From Halomarina pelagica (lineage in GTDB: Archaea; Halobacteriota; Halobacteria; Halobacteriales; Haloarculaceae): 64,000 nt of DNA. The first letter of the stretch is position 1, and each line of letters opens with the position of its first letter. Location of the stretch: positions 1-64,000 of the forward strand of contig NZ_CP100459.1 in NCBI RefSeq assembly GCF_024228315.1. The letters run 5' to 3'. Under the pieces are notes generated by a model, which was not told where the DNA came from, made no database searches, and was given only the letters and a program-made list of their open reading frames with translations. The translations under genes were made by a program, and so were the position numbers. Of the stretch, positions 35,821 through 44,221 are shown one piece after another.

Positions 35821-36774
35821 ATGACGGAGCAATCTACTACCGCAGCGGGGACGACGGCCGTGGCCGCTAGGGCGACCGTGCCGTTCGTGTCCGTCATCGT
35901 TCCGGTCTACAACGACCCCGAGGGGCTTCGCGCGACCCTCGATACGCTCATCGATCAGACGTATCCCGAGGACCACTACGAGATCCTGGTCGTCGACAAC
36001 CGGTCCAACGACGGCACGCGGGCGGTCGCACAGGAGTACGCGGAGCGGTTCGACCACCTGACGGCGCTCGACGAACGTCGCCGGCAGAGTTCGTACGCGG
36101 CGCGTACGCGTGCGCTTCACTGCGCGTCGGGCGACGTCGTGGCGTTCATCGACGCGGACATGACCGTCGACCCCGACTGGCTCGAGCGCGTCGTCGAGAC
36201 GATGGAGGAGGACGAGATCGACTACCTCGCGTGCAACGTCAGACTGTACTCCGTCGGCGAGGAGTCGCTCGCGGCGAAGTTCAACCGGCTGAGTGGCTTC
36301 CCCATCGAGGACTACGTCTCCGAGTTTCACTACGCGCCGACGTGTTGTCTCGTCGTTCGCCGCGAGGTCGTCGATGACGTGGGGCCGTTCGACGTGCGGT
36401 TCACGTCGAGCGGCGATCGCGAGTTCGGCCACCGCGTCTATCAGGCGGGGTGGACCCTCGGGTACGCCCCCGACATCGACATGTACCACCCGACGCGGAC
36501 GACGCTGAAGGCGCTCGTGAAGAAGTCGATCCGCATCGGCCGCGGCAAGAACCAGCTCCGGCGCATCTACCCCGAGCGCTACGGGAGTTCGGCGCAGCTC
36601 ATCTTCAACCCCGCCATCTACCTCCCGGCGACCCCGGGGCAGGTGCGGAACGCGCTCCGCGGCTGGGACGACCTCTCGCTCTCGGAGAAACTCCTGTTTT
36701 ACGCCCTCACCTACCTGCTCAAACTGACCAACGCGTACGGTGCGATCCGCGACGCGGTGGAGTCCCGACGATGA
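35821..36774 (+). CDS. GT2 glycosyltransferase
   Basis: The 317-aa GT-A enzyme has VSVIVPVYNDP (about 23-33), LVVDNRSNDGT (about 56-66), AFIDADMTVDPDW (about 108-120) and TCCLVVRREVV (about 176-186). The start at 35821 follows a GAGGT ribosome site. An in-frame ATG at 35680 would add 47 low-complexity residues and is less likely. It follows the GT39 gene by about 255 bp. A hairpin similar to IS200/IS605 ends begins at the stop codon. Confidence 0.88.
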   Translation: MTEQSTTAAGTTAVAARATVPFVSVIVPVYNDPEGLRATLDTLIDQTYPEDHYEILVVDNRSNDGTRAVAQEYAERFDHLTALDERRRQSSYAARTRALHCASGDVVAFIDADMTVDPDWLERVVETMEEDEIDYLACNVRLYSVGEESLAAKFNRLSGFPIEDYVSEFHYAPTCCLVVRREVVDDVGPFDVRFTSSGDREFGHRVYQAGWTLGYAPDIDMYHPTRTTLKALVKKSIRIGRGKNQLRRIYPERYGSSAQLIFNPAIYLPATPGQVRNALRGWDDLSLSEKLLFYALTYLLKLTNAYGAIRDAVESRR

Positions 36775-36807
36775 CATCCTCCCCGGCGTGAACGCCGGGA
36801 CTCTCTC
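36772..36807 (+). repeat. IS200/IS605-like solo end, copy 1
   Basis: TGACATCCTCC then a hairpin CCCGGCG-TGAA-CGCCGGG (36782-36799) begins at the GT2 stop codon. A 30-bp match with 4 changes lies at 63168. The form resembles the hairpin ends of haloarchaeal IS200/IS605 elements, but no transposase is near. Confidence 0.5.
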
Positions 36808-36818
36808 CTCGAATCAGG

Positions 36819-36836
36819 TAGCCGGTGTATAACAAG
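36819..36836 (+). promoter_or_regulatory. bipartite element site 11 (Gfo/Idh operon)
   Basis: TAG-N7-ATAACAAG ends 28 nt before the leader ATG at 36864. Confidence 0.65.
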
Positions 36837-36863
36837 ATGGCGCAGTGTGGTGGTGTTTCGGTA

Positions 36864-36932
36864 ATGACGATCACGACGCCGCCGAGTAGCATCGGTAGAC
36901 GGTCGGCCGGGGGGGACGCCGATGCCGCGTGA
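36864..36932 (+). CDS. 22-aa leader ORF overlapping Gfo/Idh start
   Basis: ATG 36864 opens MTITTPPSSIGRRSAGGDADAA, overlapping the start of the dehydrogenase (36922) by 11 nt. An in-frame ATG at 36837 would make it 31 aa. A G-rich run before 36922 can serve as the ribosome site. Confidence 0.42.
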   Translation: MTITTPPSSIGRRSAGGDADAA

Positions 36933-37980
36933 ACTGGCCGTCGGTCTCCTCGGCGTCGGCCACATTGGGACGGTGCACCTCCAGACCGCGAGCACGCTCG
37001 AGGGGGTCGACGTCGTCGCGGCCGCCGACGCGATCGAGGGGAACCGCGCCCGCGCCGAGCGCCTCGGCGTCCGCCGCACCTACGACGACTACGCCGACCT
37101 CCTCGCGTCCGAATCGCTCGACGCGGTCGTGGTCGCGCTCCCGCCGTTCCTCCACGCCGACGCCACGGTCGCCGCCGCCGAGGCGGGCTGTGACGTCTTC
37201 GTCGAGAAGCCATTCGCCCGAACCCCGGAGGAGGGTCGCCGGATGCTCGACGCGGCCGAGGCGGCGGGCGTCTCGATCGGCGTCGACCACACGATCCGCT
37301 ACCAGCCGGAGATGCGACGCCTGAAGGAACTGTTCGACGAGGGGCGACTCGGCCACGTCCCCGTCGCGTCGATCTCGCGGATCAACAACGGCCCGTTCGA
37401 CGCGCCGCCCGCCCGATCGACGGTGCCGACCTGGCAGCTCGACCCCGGGGCGACCGGCGGCGGGGCGCTGATGGACCTCGGCATCCACCTGCTCGACGTG
37501 CTCGAGTGGTTCTTCGGCGACCTCACCGTCGAGCACGCAGTCACCGACCGACAGCTGAACCTCCCCTACGAGGACGCCGCCACGGTCGTCGTCAGGGGCG
37601 AGCGCGGAACGACGGCGACGCTCTCCTGTGGGTTCTTCCAGTGGGAGACGCCGCCGGACGTGACGAGCTACCTCCGCCTCGACGGCATCGCGGACTCCGT
37701 GGTCAGCACCGACTACGTCCCCGAGCGGTTCACCTCCTACGCGGCCCGGTCCGCGCTCGAGAACCTCGGCCGCCGCCTGCGCGGCGACGAACCGGAGTAC
37801 TTCAAGCCGACGTACTACTACCAGGCCCACTACTGGGCGCTGCGTGACTTCCTCGCCGCCGCGCGCGACGGCGAGGAGCCGCCCGTCGGCGGCGAGACGG
37901 GCCTGCGGATGGTCGAACACGTCAGAGAGGCCTACCGCATCGCGGACGCCGACGCGGCGCTCGTGGAGGTGACCGAGTGA
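36922..37980 (+). CDS. Gfo/Idh/MocA-family oxidoreductase
   Basis: The 352-aa NAD(P)-dependent enzyme has the Rossmann motif GLLGVGHIGTVH (8-19), FVEKPFARTPEEG (about 93-105, with the key EKP) and ALMDLGIHLLDVLEWFFG (about 176-193, with the GxHxxD active site). It oxidises or reduces a sugar nucleotide at C3 or C1. It overlaps the DUF362 gene by GTGA and lies in a three-gene operon with an SDR epimerase. The sugar is unknown. Confidence 0.9.
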   Translation: MPRELAVGLLGVGHIGTVHLQTASTLEGVDVVAAADAIEGNRARAERLGVRRTYDDYADLLASESLDAVVVALPPFLHADATVAAAEAGCDVFVEKPFARTPEEGRRMLDAAEAAGVSIGVDHTIRYQPEMRRLKELFDEGRLGHVPVASISRINNGPFDAPPARSTVPTWQLDPGATGGGALMDLGIHLLDVLEWFFGDLTVEHAVTDRQLNLPYEDAATVVVRGERGTTATLSCGFFQWETPPDVTSYLRLDGIADSVVSTDYVPERFTSYAARSALENLGRRLRGDEPEYFKPTYYYQAHYWALRDFLAAARDGEEPPVGGETGLRMVEHVREAYRIADADAALVEVTE

Positions 37981-38855
37981 GCGCTCGCGTCGCGGGCCGG
38001 GCGCTCGACGGGACGCCGGCGTCGCTCGCGGACGCCGTGATGGACCTCCTCGACGGCGCGGCGTCGGACGACCGCGTCCTCGTCCTGCCCGATATGCACT
38101 ACCCCTACCACCCGAGCACGGGACTCGTCACTAACCCTGACGTGATCGAGGTCCTGATCGAGTTCCTGCAGGGACGCGGGACGGAGGCGCTCCTCTGTCT
38201 CCCCGACTCGCCCTGGATCGAGGGCGACCGCTGCGCCCGGTTCCTCGGCTACGACGAGGTGGTAGACCGCCTCGACGTGGACGTGGTCGACCTCGGCGCG
38301 GCCGGATCGGTCGACCGGACCGTCACGATCGGCGAGCGCCGCCGGCGGGTGACGGTGCCGGAGCCGCTCGACTCGGAGACGCTCGTGACCGTCCCGACGC
38401 TGCGGACGGACCCCGACTTCGGGTTCGTCGCGGGGATGGCGGCGACCGCCTTCGGCGCGCTCGGCCGCGAAGCCGCCGACGCGACGGCGGCCGACGTCGT
38501 CGCCGCGGCCGCGGTGTGCGACCCCGAGGCCGTCCTGCTCGACGGCACGTACACGTACACCGGCGCGCCCCACCGATCGGGGTTCCTGCTCGCGAGTTCG
38601 GACGCGCCGACGCTCGACGCGGCCGCCGCTCGGCTCGTGAACGAGGACCCCGAGGACGTGCCCTACCTCGCGCCCCACGGCGTCCGGACGCCCCCCGTCA
38701 GCGACCTCGATCTCGACGAGATCGCGGACCGCCTCCCGAACGAGCGCGGCGAGACCGGAGAGACCTCCCCGGTCATGCAGACGGGTTATCGGCTGTACAC
38801 CCGCGTCACCGGCGACCTGCTACCGCCGCAGTTCATGGGTGATTCCGATGCCTGA
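37977..38855 (+). CDS. DUF362 domain protein
   Basis: The 292-aa protein starts at GTG 37977, overlapping the previous stop. It has VLVLPDMHYPYHP (about 33-45), GRGTEALLCLPDSPW (about 65-79) and LVTVPTLRTDPDFGF (about 137-151), which fit DUF362. The ferredoxin-like Cys motifs of longer DUF362 proteins are absent. Its place between a Gfo/Idh dehydrogenase and an SDR epimerase suggests a part in making a modified sugar. The reaction is unknown. Confidence 0.72.
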   Translation: MSARVAGRALDGTPASLADAVMDLLDGAASDDRVLVLPDMHYPYHPSTGLVTNPDVIEVLIEFLQGRGTEALLCLPDSPWIEGDRCARFLGYDEVVDRLDVDVVDLGAAGSVDRTVTIGERRRRVTVPEPLDSETLVTVPTLRTDPDFGFVAGMAATAFGALGREAADATAADVVAAAAVCDPEAVLLDGTYTYTGAPHRSGFLLASSDAPTLDAAAARLVNEDPEDVPYLAPHGVRTPPVSDLDLDEIADRLPNERGETGETSPVMQTGYRLYTRVTGDLLPPQFMGDSDA

Positions 38856-39813
38856 TCGGGCGCTCGTCACCGGCGCGACGGGCTTCCTCGGCTCGCACCT
38901 CTGTGCGGCGCTCGCCGAGGGAGACTGGGAGGTCACCGGGACGCGCCGGCCGACCTCGGACGTCTCCGCGCTCGACGACGTCGACGTGTCGTGGGCCACG
39001 ATGGACGTGCTCGACCCCGACGCCGTCAGCGCGGCCGTCGAGGGCCACGACTACGTCTTCCACCTCGCCGGCATCGGCCTGCAGGCCGGCGACGCGGAGA
39101 CGGTCGAGCGGGTGAACCGCGACGGGACCGACCACGTGCTCGACGCCGCGCGGGAACACGGCGTCGAGCGCGTCCTGTTCACCAGCACCGCGGGCACCCG
39201 TCGCGCCCGGGGGACCGCGACCGAGGACGACGTCGCCGAACCCGTCGGCGCGTACCAGCGCGGGAAGGCGGCCGCCGAGGCGCTGTGCGACGAGTACGGC
39301 GAGGCGGGCCTCGACGTGGTCACCGTCCACCCGACCTCGATCTTCGGTCCGCGCGACGAGAACTTCACGGGACGGATGTTCGCGCTCGTGGACAACCCGC
39401 TCGCCGTCGTCCACCCGCCCGGCGGCGCGAGTTTCGTCGGCGTCGACGACGTGGTCGACGGGATCGTCGCCGCCACGGAGCGGGGAGCGGCGGGCGAACA
39501 CTACGTCCTTGGCGGCGAGAACCTCACCTACTCGGAGGCGCTCACCGTCATCGCCACGCTCGTCGGCGGGCAGAAACCGGCGGTCGAACTCCCGCCAGTG
39601 CTCATCCACGCCGCCGGACCGATCGTCGGTCGGGTGAACGAACGTCTCGGAACGCGGATGTTCCCCTTCGACGGGGAGATGGCGCGGCTCTCGACGAAGC
39701 GACTCTTCTACAGCAGTCGGAAGGCGCGGGAGGAACTCGGCTACACGTACCGGCCGCTCAGGGATCTGGTTCCCGACGCGTGGGCGTGGTATCGGAACGC
39801 CGAGGGACGATAA
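38848..39813 (+). CDS. NAD-dependent sugar epimerase/dehydratase (extended SDR)
   Basis: The 321-aa protein has GATGFLG (9-15), FTSTAG (111-116, catalytic Ser/Thr) and YQRGK (136-140, catalytic Tyr and Lys). The ATG at 38848 overlaps the preceding stop by 8 bp. The family acts on sugar nucleotides by 4,6-dehydration or epimerisation. It closes the 36922-39813 operon, which would convert a nucleotide sugar into a less common one. Confidence 0.9.
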   Translation: MPDRALVTGATGFLGSHLCAALAEGDWEVTGTRRPTSDVSALDDVDVSWATMDVLDPDAVSAAVEGHDYVFHLAGIGLQAGDAETVERVNRDGTDHVLDAAREHGVERVLFTSTAGTRRARGTATEDDVAEPVGAYQRGKAAAEALCDEYGEAGLDVVTVHPTSIFGPRDENFTGRMFALVDNPLAVVHPPGGASFVGVDDVVDGIVAATERGAAGEHYVLGGENLTYSEALTVIATLVGGQKPAVELPPVLIHAAGPIVGRVNERLGTRMFPFDGEMARLSTKRLFYSSRKAREELGYTYRPLRDLVPDAWAWYRNAEGR

Positions 39814-39818
39814 CCGGC

Positions 39819-39909
39819 TGGCACACGATTCGCCGGCTCGTGTCGGGCGTCGAGTAGCTTCCCTGGCCCGCAGCACGATTGTTGGCACACGAACTGGCAC
39901 GCGAACCGG
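39819..39909 (+). other. short segments matching the 5' end of the beta-helix gene
   Basis: TGGCACACGATTCG at 39819-39832 is identical to 17198-17211, and 39883-39909 matches 17198-17224 at 23 of 27 positions, in the same reading frame (LAHELAREPG against MAHDSARDPD). The frame then runs to a stop at about 40020. This may be a vestige of a duplicated or transposed segment; chance is not excluded. Confidence 0.4.
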
Positions 39910-40046
39910 GGAAGCCACCTGAAAATCCAGCACCAGCTATAATAAACCTTCGGCAACTCCGAGACGGCGACAGACGCGGCCTCGGCCGGTCCTCCCGGCG
40001 CTGTTCGAACTCACATCGCTGAAAATCTTCCTATTCTGACCTATTT

Positions 40047-40364
40047 CTAGGCGGGGTCGTCGTTCTCGTCGTGACTGTCGACTTCGTCCGTCCGATCGTC
40101 CGTCGCCCCCTCTTCGTCCTCGTGGTCCCTCCCGTTCCCCTCGTCCGCGAACGCCTCGGGACCGGGGAGCGCCTCAACGCCCTCGTGGATCCCGAGGTAC
40201 CGCGCGTCGGCGACGGCGCGCTCGAACGCCTCCGGGCTGTCGTACTCGCGGAGGGTGAGCACGCGCCCCTCCGCGACGGCGTAGACGACCTCCACGCAGT
40301 CCGGGTGCTGGTAGTGGTCGGCTGTACGCGGCTCGTCGGACGGGGGTGCGTCGTCGAAATTCAT
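40047..40364 (-). CDS. hypothetical haloarchaeal protein
   Basis: The 105-aa protein has a folded N-terminal 70 residues (HPDCVEVVYAVAEGRVLTLREYDSPEAF as the core, strand-helix pattern) and a very acidic tail (EDEEGATDDRTDEVDSHDEN). It has the look of a conserved small haloarchaeal protein, but I do not recognise a named family. It is 37 bp downstream of the ArsR-like regulator, in the same direction, so it may share its transcript. Confidence 0.65.
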   Translation of the reverse strand: MNFDDAPPSDEPRTADHYQHPDCVEVVYAVAEGRVLTLREYDSPEAFERAVADARYLGIHEGVEALPGPEAFADEGNGRDHEDEEGATDDRTDEVDSHDENDDPA

Positions 40365-40401
40365 CGTCGGCGGGACTTCCGTTCGCTAGTCGGCGACGAT
40401 A

Positions 40402-40956
40402 CTACTGTCCATCGGCCGGGCCGTCCCGGTTTGGGTCGTCCTCGTTCGGATCGCCCTCGCGTAGGTCGCCCTCGCTCCGAGCGCCTTCGGCGTTCGCCTC
40501 TGCGCGCTTGTTCAACTCCGCCCAGACGGTGAGGAACTCGCTGAAGAGGTGTTCGGGGAGCTTCAGCTGGATGTCGACGACTCGCGTCCCGTCGTCCGCA
40601 CGCTCGTCCGGGTCGAACACCGTGAAGGTGGGCAGCGGCTCCTCCCCTCCGTCGAGACCGTCCGTCCGGACGGTGATCCCCTCCTCGCCGAGCAGGATCT
40701 CGAGGTGGTGCACCGCCGTCCGGTACTCCTTGCCGCCCGAGACGGAACTCGACCCGATCCGCGTCCGCTCTTCCAGCAGTCCGGCATCGATGAGACGGTT
40801 CAACCGCCGGTAGATCGTCGCCTCGGAGACCTCACACATCGTGGCGAGTTCGCCGACGCTCCGCGTCTCGCTCGCGCAGGCCGCGAGGACCGACCGCGAC
40901 ACGCCGTCGCCGAGGTGATCGAGCAGTTCCGCCAACTGCGGATCCGGATCGGACAC
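40402..40956 (-). CDS. ArsR-like winged-helix regulator
   Basis: The 184-aa protein has an N-terminal winged helix (about 8-63, with SVGELATMCEVSEATIYRRLNRLIDAGLLEE as the recognition region, shown here in part: SEATIYRRLNRL), then a beta-rich part that may bind a ligand or dimerise, and an acidic repetitive tail (GDLREGDPNEDDPNRDG). It is probably a repressor or activator of nearby genes. The promoter lies in 40957-41100, where ATTAGTGTAG gives an AT-rich patch. Confidence 0.85.
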   Translation of the reverse strand: MSDPDPQLAELLDHLGDGVSRSVLAACASETRSVGELATMCEVSEATIYRRLNRLIDAGLLEERTRIGSSSVSGGKEYRTAVHHLEILLGEEGITVRTDGLDGGEEPLPTFTVFDPDERADDGTRVVDIQLKLPEHLFSEFLTVWAELNKRAEANAEGARSEGDLREGDPNEDDPNRDGPADGQ

Positions 40957-41426
40957 GTCAGCGCACCCCCTGACGGCCCCGCTTTCCCCGCGGAGACCCG
41001 TCGCCCGTCTCGTCGTTTCTCCACGATGAACGCCTGCTCATGCCCGTGTCAGCTATCATTTCCCCGATCTATTAGTGTAGCGCCTCGTCCAACTCACACG
41101 ATCGATCACGGAGGAACGCCTTAAGCGCAGTGGACCGCCGGGCCACGATTCATCGCCGCGTCCGGGTCGAGATCGGCGGCCCCGACCGCGGCCGACCGTG
41201 GGAGGAACCGAGTGTCAGCGGGCAGACTCGTGGTCCTCCCCGCCTCCGATGTGCACCGTCACGAGCGACGGCGCGTGTCGGCGGGGAGATCCGTAGCCCT
41301 CCCCGCCTCCGGTGATCCCTCGCGCCGAGACGCTCGGGAGCGTCGGCGGGGAGATCCGTGGCCCTCCCCGCCTCCGGCGTACGTCCGCCACGGGAGGCGG
41401 ACGGTGGTCGGCGGGGAGATCCGCGC
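40957..41426. other. intergenic with hairpin repeat array
   Basis: The right half holds four tandem units of a GC-rich hairpin repeat downstream of glmS. The left half holds the promoter of the ArsR-like gene. No credible gene. Confidence 0.6.
41214..41423 (-). repeat. tandem hairpin repeats after glmS
   Basis: Units begin at 41214, 41277, 41342 and 41407 (period 63-65 bp). The middle two contain GGCGGGGAG and CTCCCCGCC as perfect 9-bp arms with a 10-nt loop; the first is diverged and the last is cut short by the glmS stop. Repeated hairpins after a stop suggest a terminator or mRNA-end element. Confidence 0.75.
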
Positions 41427-43244
41427 TCACTCCACGGTGACGCTCTTCGCCAGGTTGCGCGGCTTGTCGATCGGTCGCCCGAGGAGGTCTGCGGCGTGGT
41501 AGGCGACGAGCTGGAGCTGGACGTTCGCGAGGATGCCGGCGGCCTCCGGCTCCGTCTCCGGGATCTCGAGGACGTAGTCGGCGAACGAGGCCGCGGCCGC
41601 GTGGCGCGGCGTGGCGACGACGATGACGGGCGCGCCGCGCGCCTGGACCTCCTTCAGGTTGTTCAGCGTCTTCGTCTCGTCGTCGTCGGTCAGGATCCCG
41701 AAGATCGGCGTCTCGGGCGTGACGAGCGCGAGCGGCCCGTGTTTCAGCTCCGACGCGGCGAAGCCCTCCGCGTGCTCGTAGCTGATCTCCTTCATCTTCA
41801 GGGCCCCCTCAAGCGCCACGGCGTAGGCGGGTCCGCGGCCGATGAAGAAGTACCCGTCACAGCCGTAGAGCGCCTCCGCGACCTCGCGGGCGGCCGTGTC
41901 GTCGAGCAGGTGCTGAACGTTACCCGGGAGTTCCGAGAGCGCGGACAGCACGTCGCGCGCACCGGCGCTCGCCACGCCCGTCATGTCGCTCGCGATGCGT
42001 TCGCTCAACAGCGTCAGCGCGGCGACCTGCGAACTGAACGTCTTGGTGGCGGCGACGCCGATCTCCGGCCCCGCGCGGATGAACAGTTCGTCGTCGCACT
42101 CGCGGGTGACGCTCGACCCGACGACGTTCGTGACCGCGAGCGTCCGCGCCCCCGCGTCGCGGGCGCGACGGAGCGCGTTGAGCGTGTCTGCGGTCTCACC
42201 GCTCTGGGTGACCGCGACCACCAGCGTGCGCTCGTCGGCGGGCGGCGGACAGTCCGCGTACTCCCCCGCCATGTACGCGTTCGCCGGGACGCCGTGAGCG
42301 GTGAGCACCGACGCGGCGTACATCCCGGCGTGGTGGGAGGTCCCCATGGCGATGAACTGCACCTGCCGGACGTCGTCGAACGTCCCGGGCGGGAACTCGG
42401 GGAGGTCGACCTTCCCCGCGAGCGCGTCGATGCGACCGTGGAGGGTCTGACGGAGCGATTCGGGCTGTTCGTTGATCTCCTTCAGCATGTAGTGTGGGTA
42501 CCCCGACTTCCCCGCCGCCTCGGGCTCCCAGTCGACGGTCTCGACCGACCGGTTCACCGGCACCCCGTTCGGGTCGGTGATCTCGTACCCCTCGGGACGG
42601 ACGACGACGACGTCCGTATCCTCAAGGTAGACGACCTCGTCCGTGTACTCTCGGAACGCGGGGACGTCGCTCGCCAGGAAGTAGCGACCGTCGGCCCGCC
42701 CGAGCACGAGCGGCGAACCGTTGCGCGTCGCGTAGACGACGTCCTCGCCGTCGATCAAACAGGCGACGGCGTAGCTCCCGTCTAAGCGGTCGATGGCCGC
42801 CCGGAAGGCGTCGATCGGCGACCGGCCGCCCTCGAGTTCCGACTCGATGAGATGCGGGACGACCTCCGTGTCGGTGTCGCTCTCGAACTCGTGGCCCTCG
42901 GCCGCGAGTTCCGCGCGGAGCCGGTCGTAGTTGTCGATGATGCCGTTGTGGACGACCGCGATGCGCCCCGAACAGTCCGTGTGGGGGTGGGCGTTCTCGT
43001 CGGTCGGCGGGCCGTGGGTCGACCAGCGGGTGTGCCCGATCCCGATAGTCCCGGTCGGCCGCTCGCTCCCGACCGCCTCGCGCAGTTGCGCGAGTTCGCC
43101 CTCGCGCTTGATGACCTCCAGACCGCGCCCGTTCTTGATCGCGATACCCGCGGAATCGTATCCCCGATATTCGAGGTTCGACAACCCAGTCAGGAGACCG
43201 CCGACGGCGTCGTCGGTCCCGACGTACGCGGTGATCCCGCACAT
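41427..43244 (-). CDS. glmS: glutamine-fructose-6-phosphate aminotransferase (isomerising)
   Basis: The 605-aa enzyme makes glucosamine-6-phosphate from fructose-6-phosphate and glutamine, the first step to UDP-GlcNAc. It begins Met-Cys-Gly-Ile, so Cys2 becomes the N-terminal nucleophile after Met removal. The glutaminase domain fills about residues 1-225 (HTRWSTHG, HNGIIDNYDRLR) and two SIS domains the rest (GTSHHAGMYAASVL, VTQSGETADTL, FIGRGPAYAVALEGALK in parts). The start at 43244 (MCGIT) is fixed by Cys2. It sits at the right side of the glycan locus and would feed amino sugars into it. A ribosome site GAGGTGAA is 6-13 nt upstream. Confidence 0.96.
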   Translation of the reverse strand: MCGITAYVGTDDAVGGLLTGLSNLEYRGYDSAGIAIKNGRGLEVIKREGELAQLREAVGSERPTGTIGIGHTRWSTHGPPTDENAHPHTDCSGRIAVVHNGIIDNYDRLRAELAAEGHEFESDTDTEVVPHLIESELEGGRSPIDAFRAAIDRLDGSYAVACLIDGEDVVYATRNGSPLVLGRADGRYFLASDVPAFREYTDEVVYLEDTDVVVVRPEGYEITDPNGVPVNRSVETVDWEPEAAGKSGYPHYMLKEINEQPESLRQTLHGRIDALAGKVDLPEFPPGTFDDVRQVQFIAMGTSHHAGMYAASVLTAHGVPANAYMAGEYADCPPPADERTLVVAVTQSGETADTLNALRRARDAGARTLAVTNVVGSSVTRECDDELFIRAGPEIGVAATKTFSSQVAALTLLSERIASDMTGVASAGARDVLSALSELPGNVQHLLDDTAAREVAEALYGCDGYFFIGRGPAYAVALEGALKMKEISYEHAEGFAASELKHGPLALVTPETPIFGILTDDDETKTLNNLKEVQARGAPVIVVATPRHAAAASFADYVLEIPETEPEAAGILANVQLQLVAYHAADLLGRPIDKPRNLAKSVTVE

Positions 43245-43600
43245 CAGCAGTTCACCTCTCGGAGGTCTACGACGGACTTCACCACGCACCGATGGTCGAT
43301 AGCACGAGTGCTCACGCTTGATTCTTGCATATGTCTGTTTATTATTTTTGTTGTTTACTATTTTGTATTAAAAATCGGCGAAACGACGTTCGTGGCCGCG
43401 ACCTCCCGTGATCGTCGACGTTCTCCACCGCCTGACAGCCATATGTCCACGGCACATTGTCTGGTTGTAGCAGACGGGCGACTGCCTTTGTTAAAAACAG
43501 GTTGTCGACGAACCGACGGGTACGCGGATCGAGTTAGGTACGTACTACGTCAGGTGTTCGAGGGTCGTTGACGGAGAGAAGACGTTGGTGCGAGGCCGAT
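43245..43600. other. intergenic, glmS promoter region
   Basis: A very AT-rich patch (43320-43375, including TTTATTATTTTTGTTG) is the likely glmS promoter. Convergent spacing to the DUF7344 gene is not relevant, as both genes read leftward. No small gene is evident. Confidence 0.55.
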
Positions 43601-44221
43601 TCAGGAGGCCGACGGGTCGGCGTCGAGTCGTTCGAGGGCCGAAGCCAGCCGCGAATCGTCGTCCCCTTCGACGTTCGCCCGGAACTGGTTCGCCGTAACG
43701 AGGAGGAGCGCCGCCGTGCTCACGAAGGTCCACACGAGCGGCTCGACGCCGCCGAGTACGGGGGCACCGAGGGTGGCCCCCGAGACGAGCACGCCGATCG
43801 CCAGTCCGAGGTAGAGATTGCCCTTCGGTGCCGAGGCCGGGGAGGTCGTCCGCTCCGTGAGGTATGGCGTCAACTCGTCTGCCACCTCGCGGAGTTCGAT
43901 GGTTCCCCGGTGCTTGTCGAAGTCGACGATCTCCGCGTCGTCCATCTTCGGGAGGTGACACTGGTAGAGTCCGATGTACACGCGCTTGCGCTGCGCCGAG
44001 GAGAGGGCGTTCACCTCGATTCCGTTCTCCATCGCCGCGATGTGCTCCGCGAGTTCGCCGATGTTGGCGGAGCCGTCGTGGTCCCAGAGGTACTTGAGGA
44101 TGTCACGTCGGCGTCTGTTTTTGAGGATCTCGAAGACTGTATCGAGCGAGAGCTGTTCCACCTCGGCGTCGTCCGTCGCCGTCGACGGCGCGTCCGGCGT
44201 CTGCAGTTGAGTTTGGCTCAT
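43601..44221 (-). CDS. DUF7344 winged-helix membrane protein
   Basis: The 206-aa third member of the family in the window has TVFEILKNRRRRDILKYL and VYIGLYQCHLPKMDDAEI in the winged-helix part, then two C-terminal membrane segments (about 137-156 and 161-181). The ATG at 44221 (MSQTQLQ) fits relatives. It lies on the right side of the glycan locus, while the other two flank the left side. A shared regulatory role is possible but unproven. Confidence 0.86.
   Translation of the reverse strand: MSQTQLQTPDAPSTATDDAEVEQLSLDTVFEILKNRRRRDILKYLWDHDGSANIGELAEHIAAMENGIEVNALSSAQRKRVYIGLYQCHLPKMDDAEIVDFDKHRGTIELREVADELTPYLTERTTSPASAPKGNLYLGLAIGVLVSGATLGAPVLGGVEPLVWTFVSTAALLLVTANQFRANVEGDDDSRLASALERLDADPSAS

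Noticed and set aside
43245-43330. glmS ribozyme or riboswitch in the leader
   Set aside because: The leader shows no recognisable ribozyme core, and such elements are known from bacteria rather than haloarchaea.
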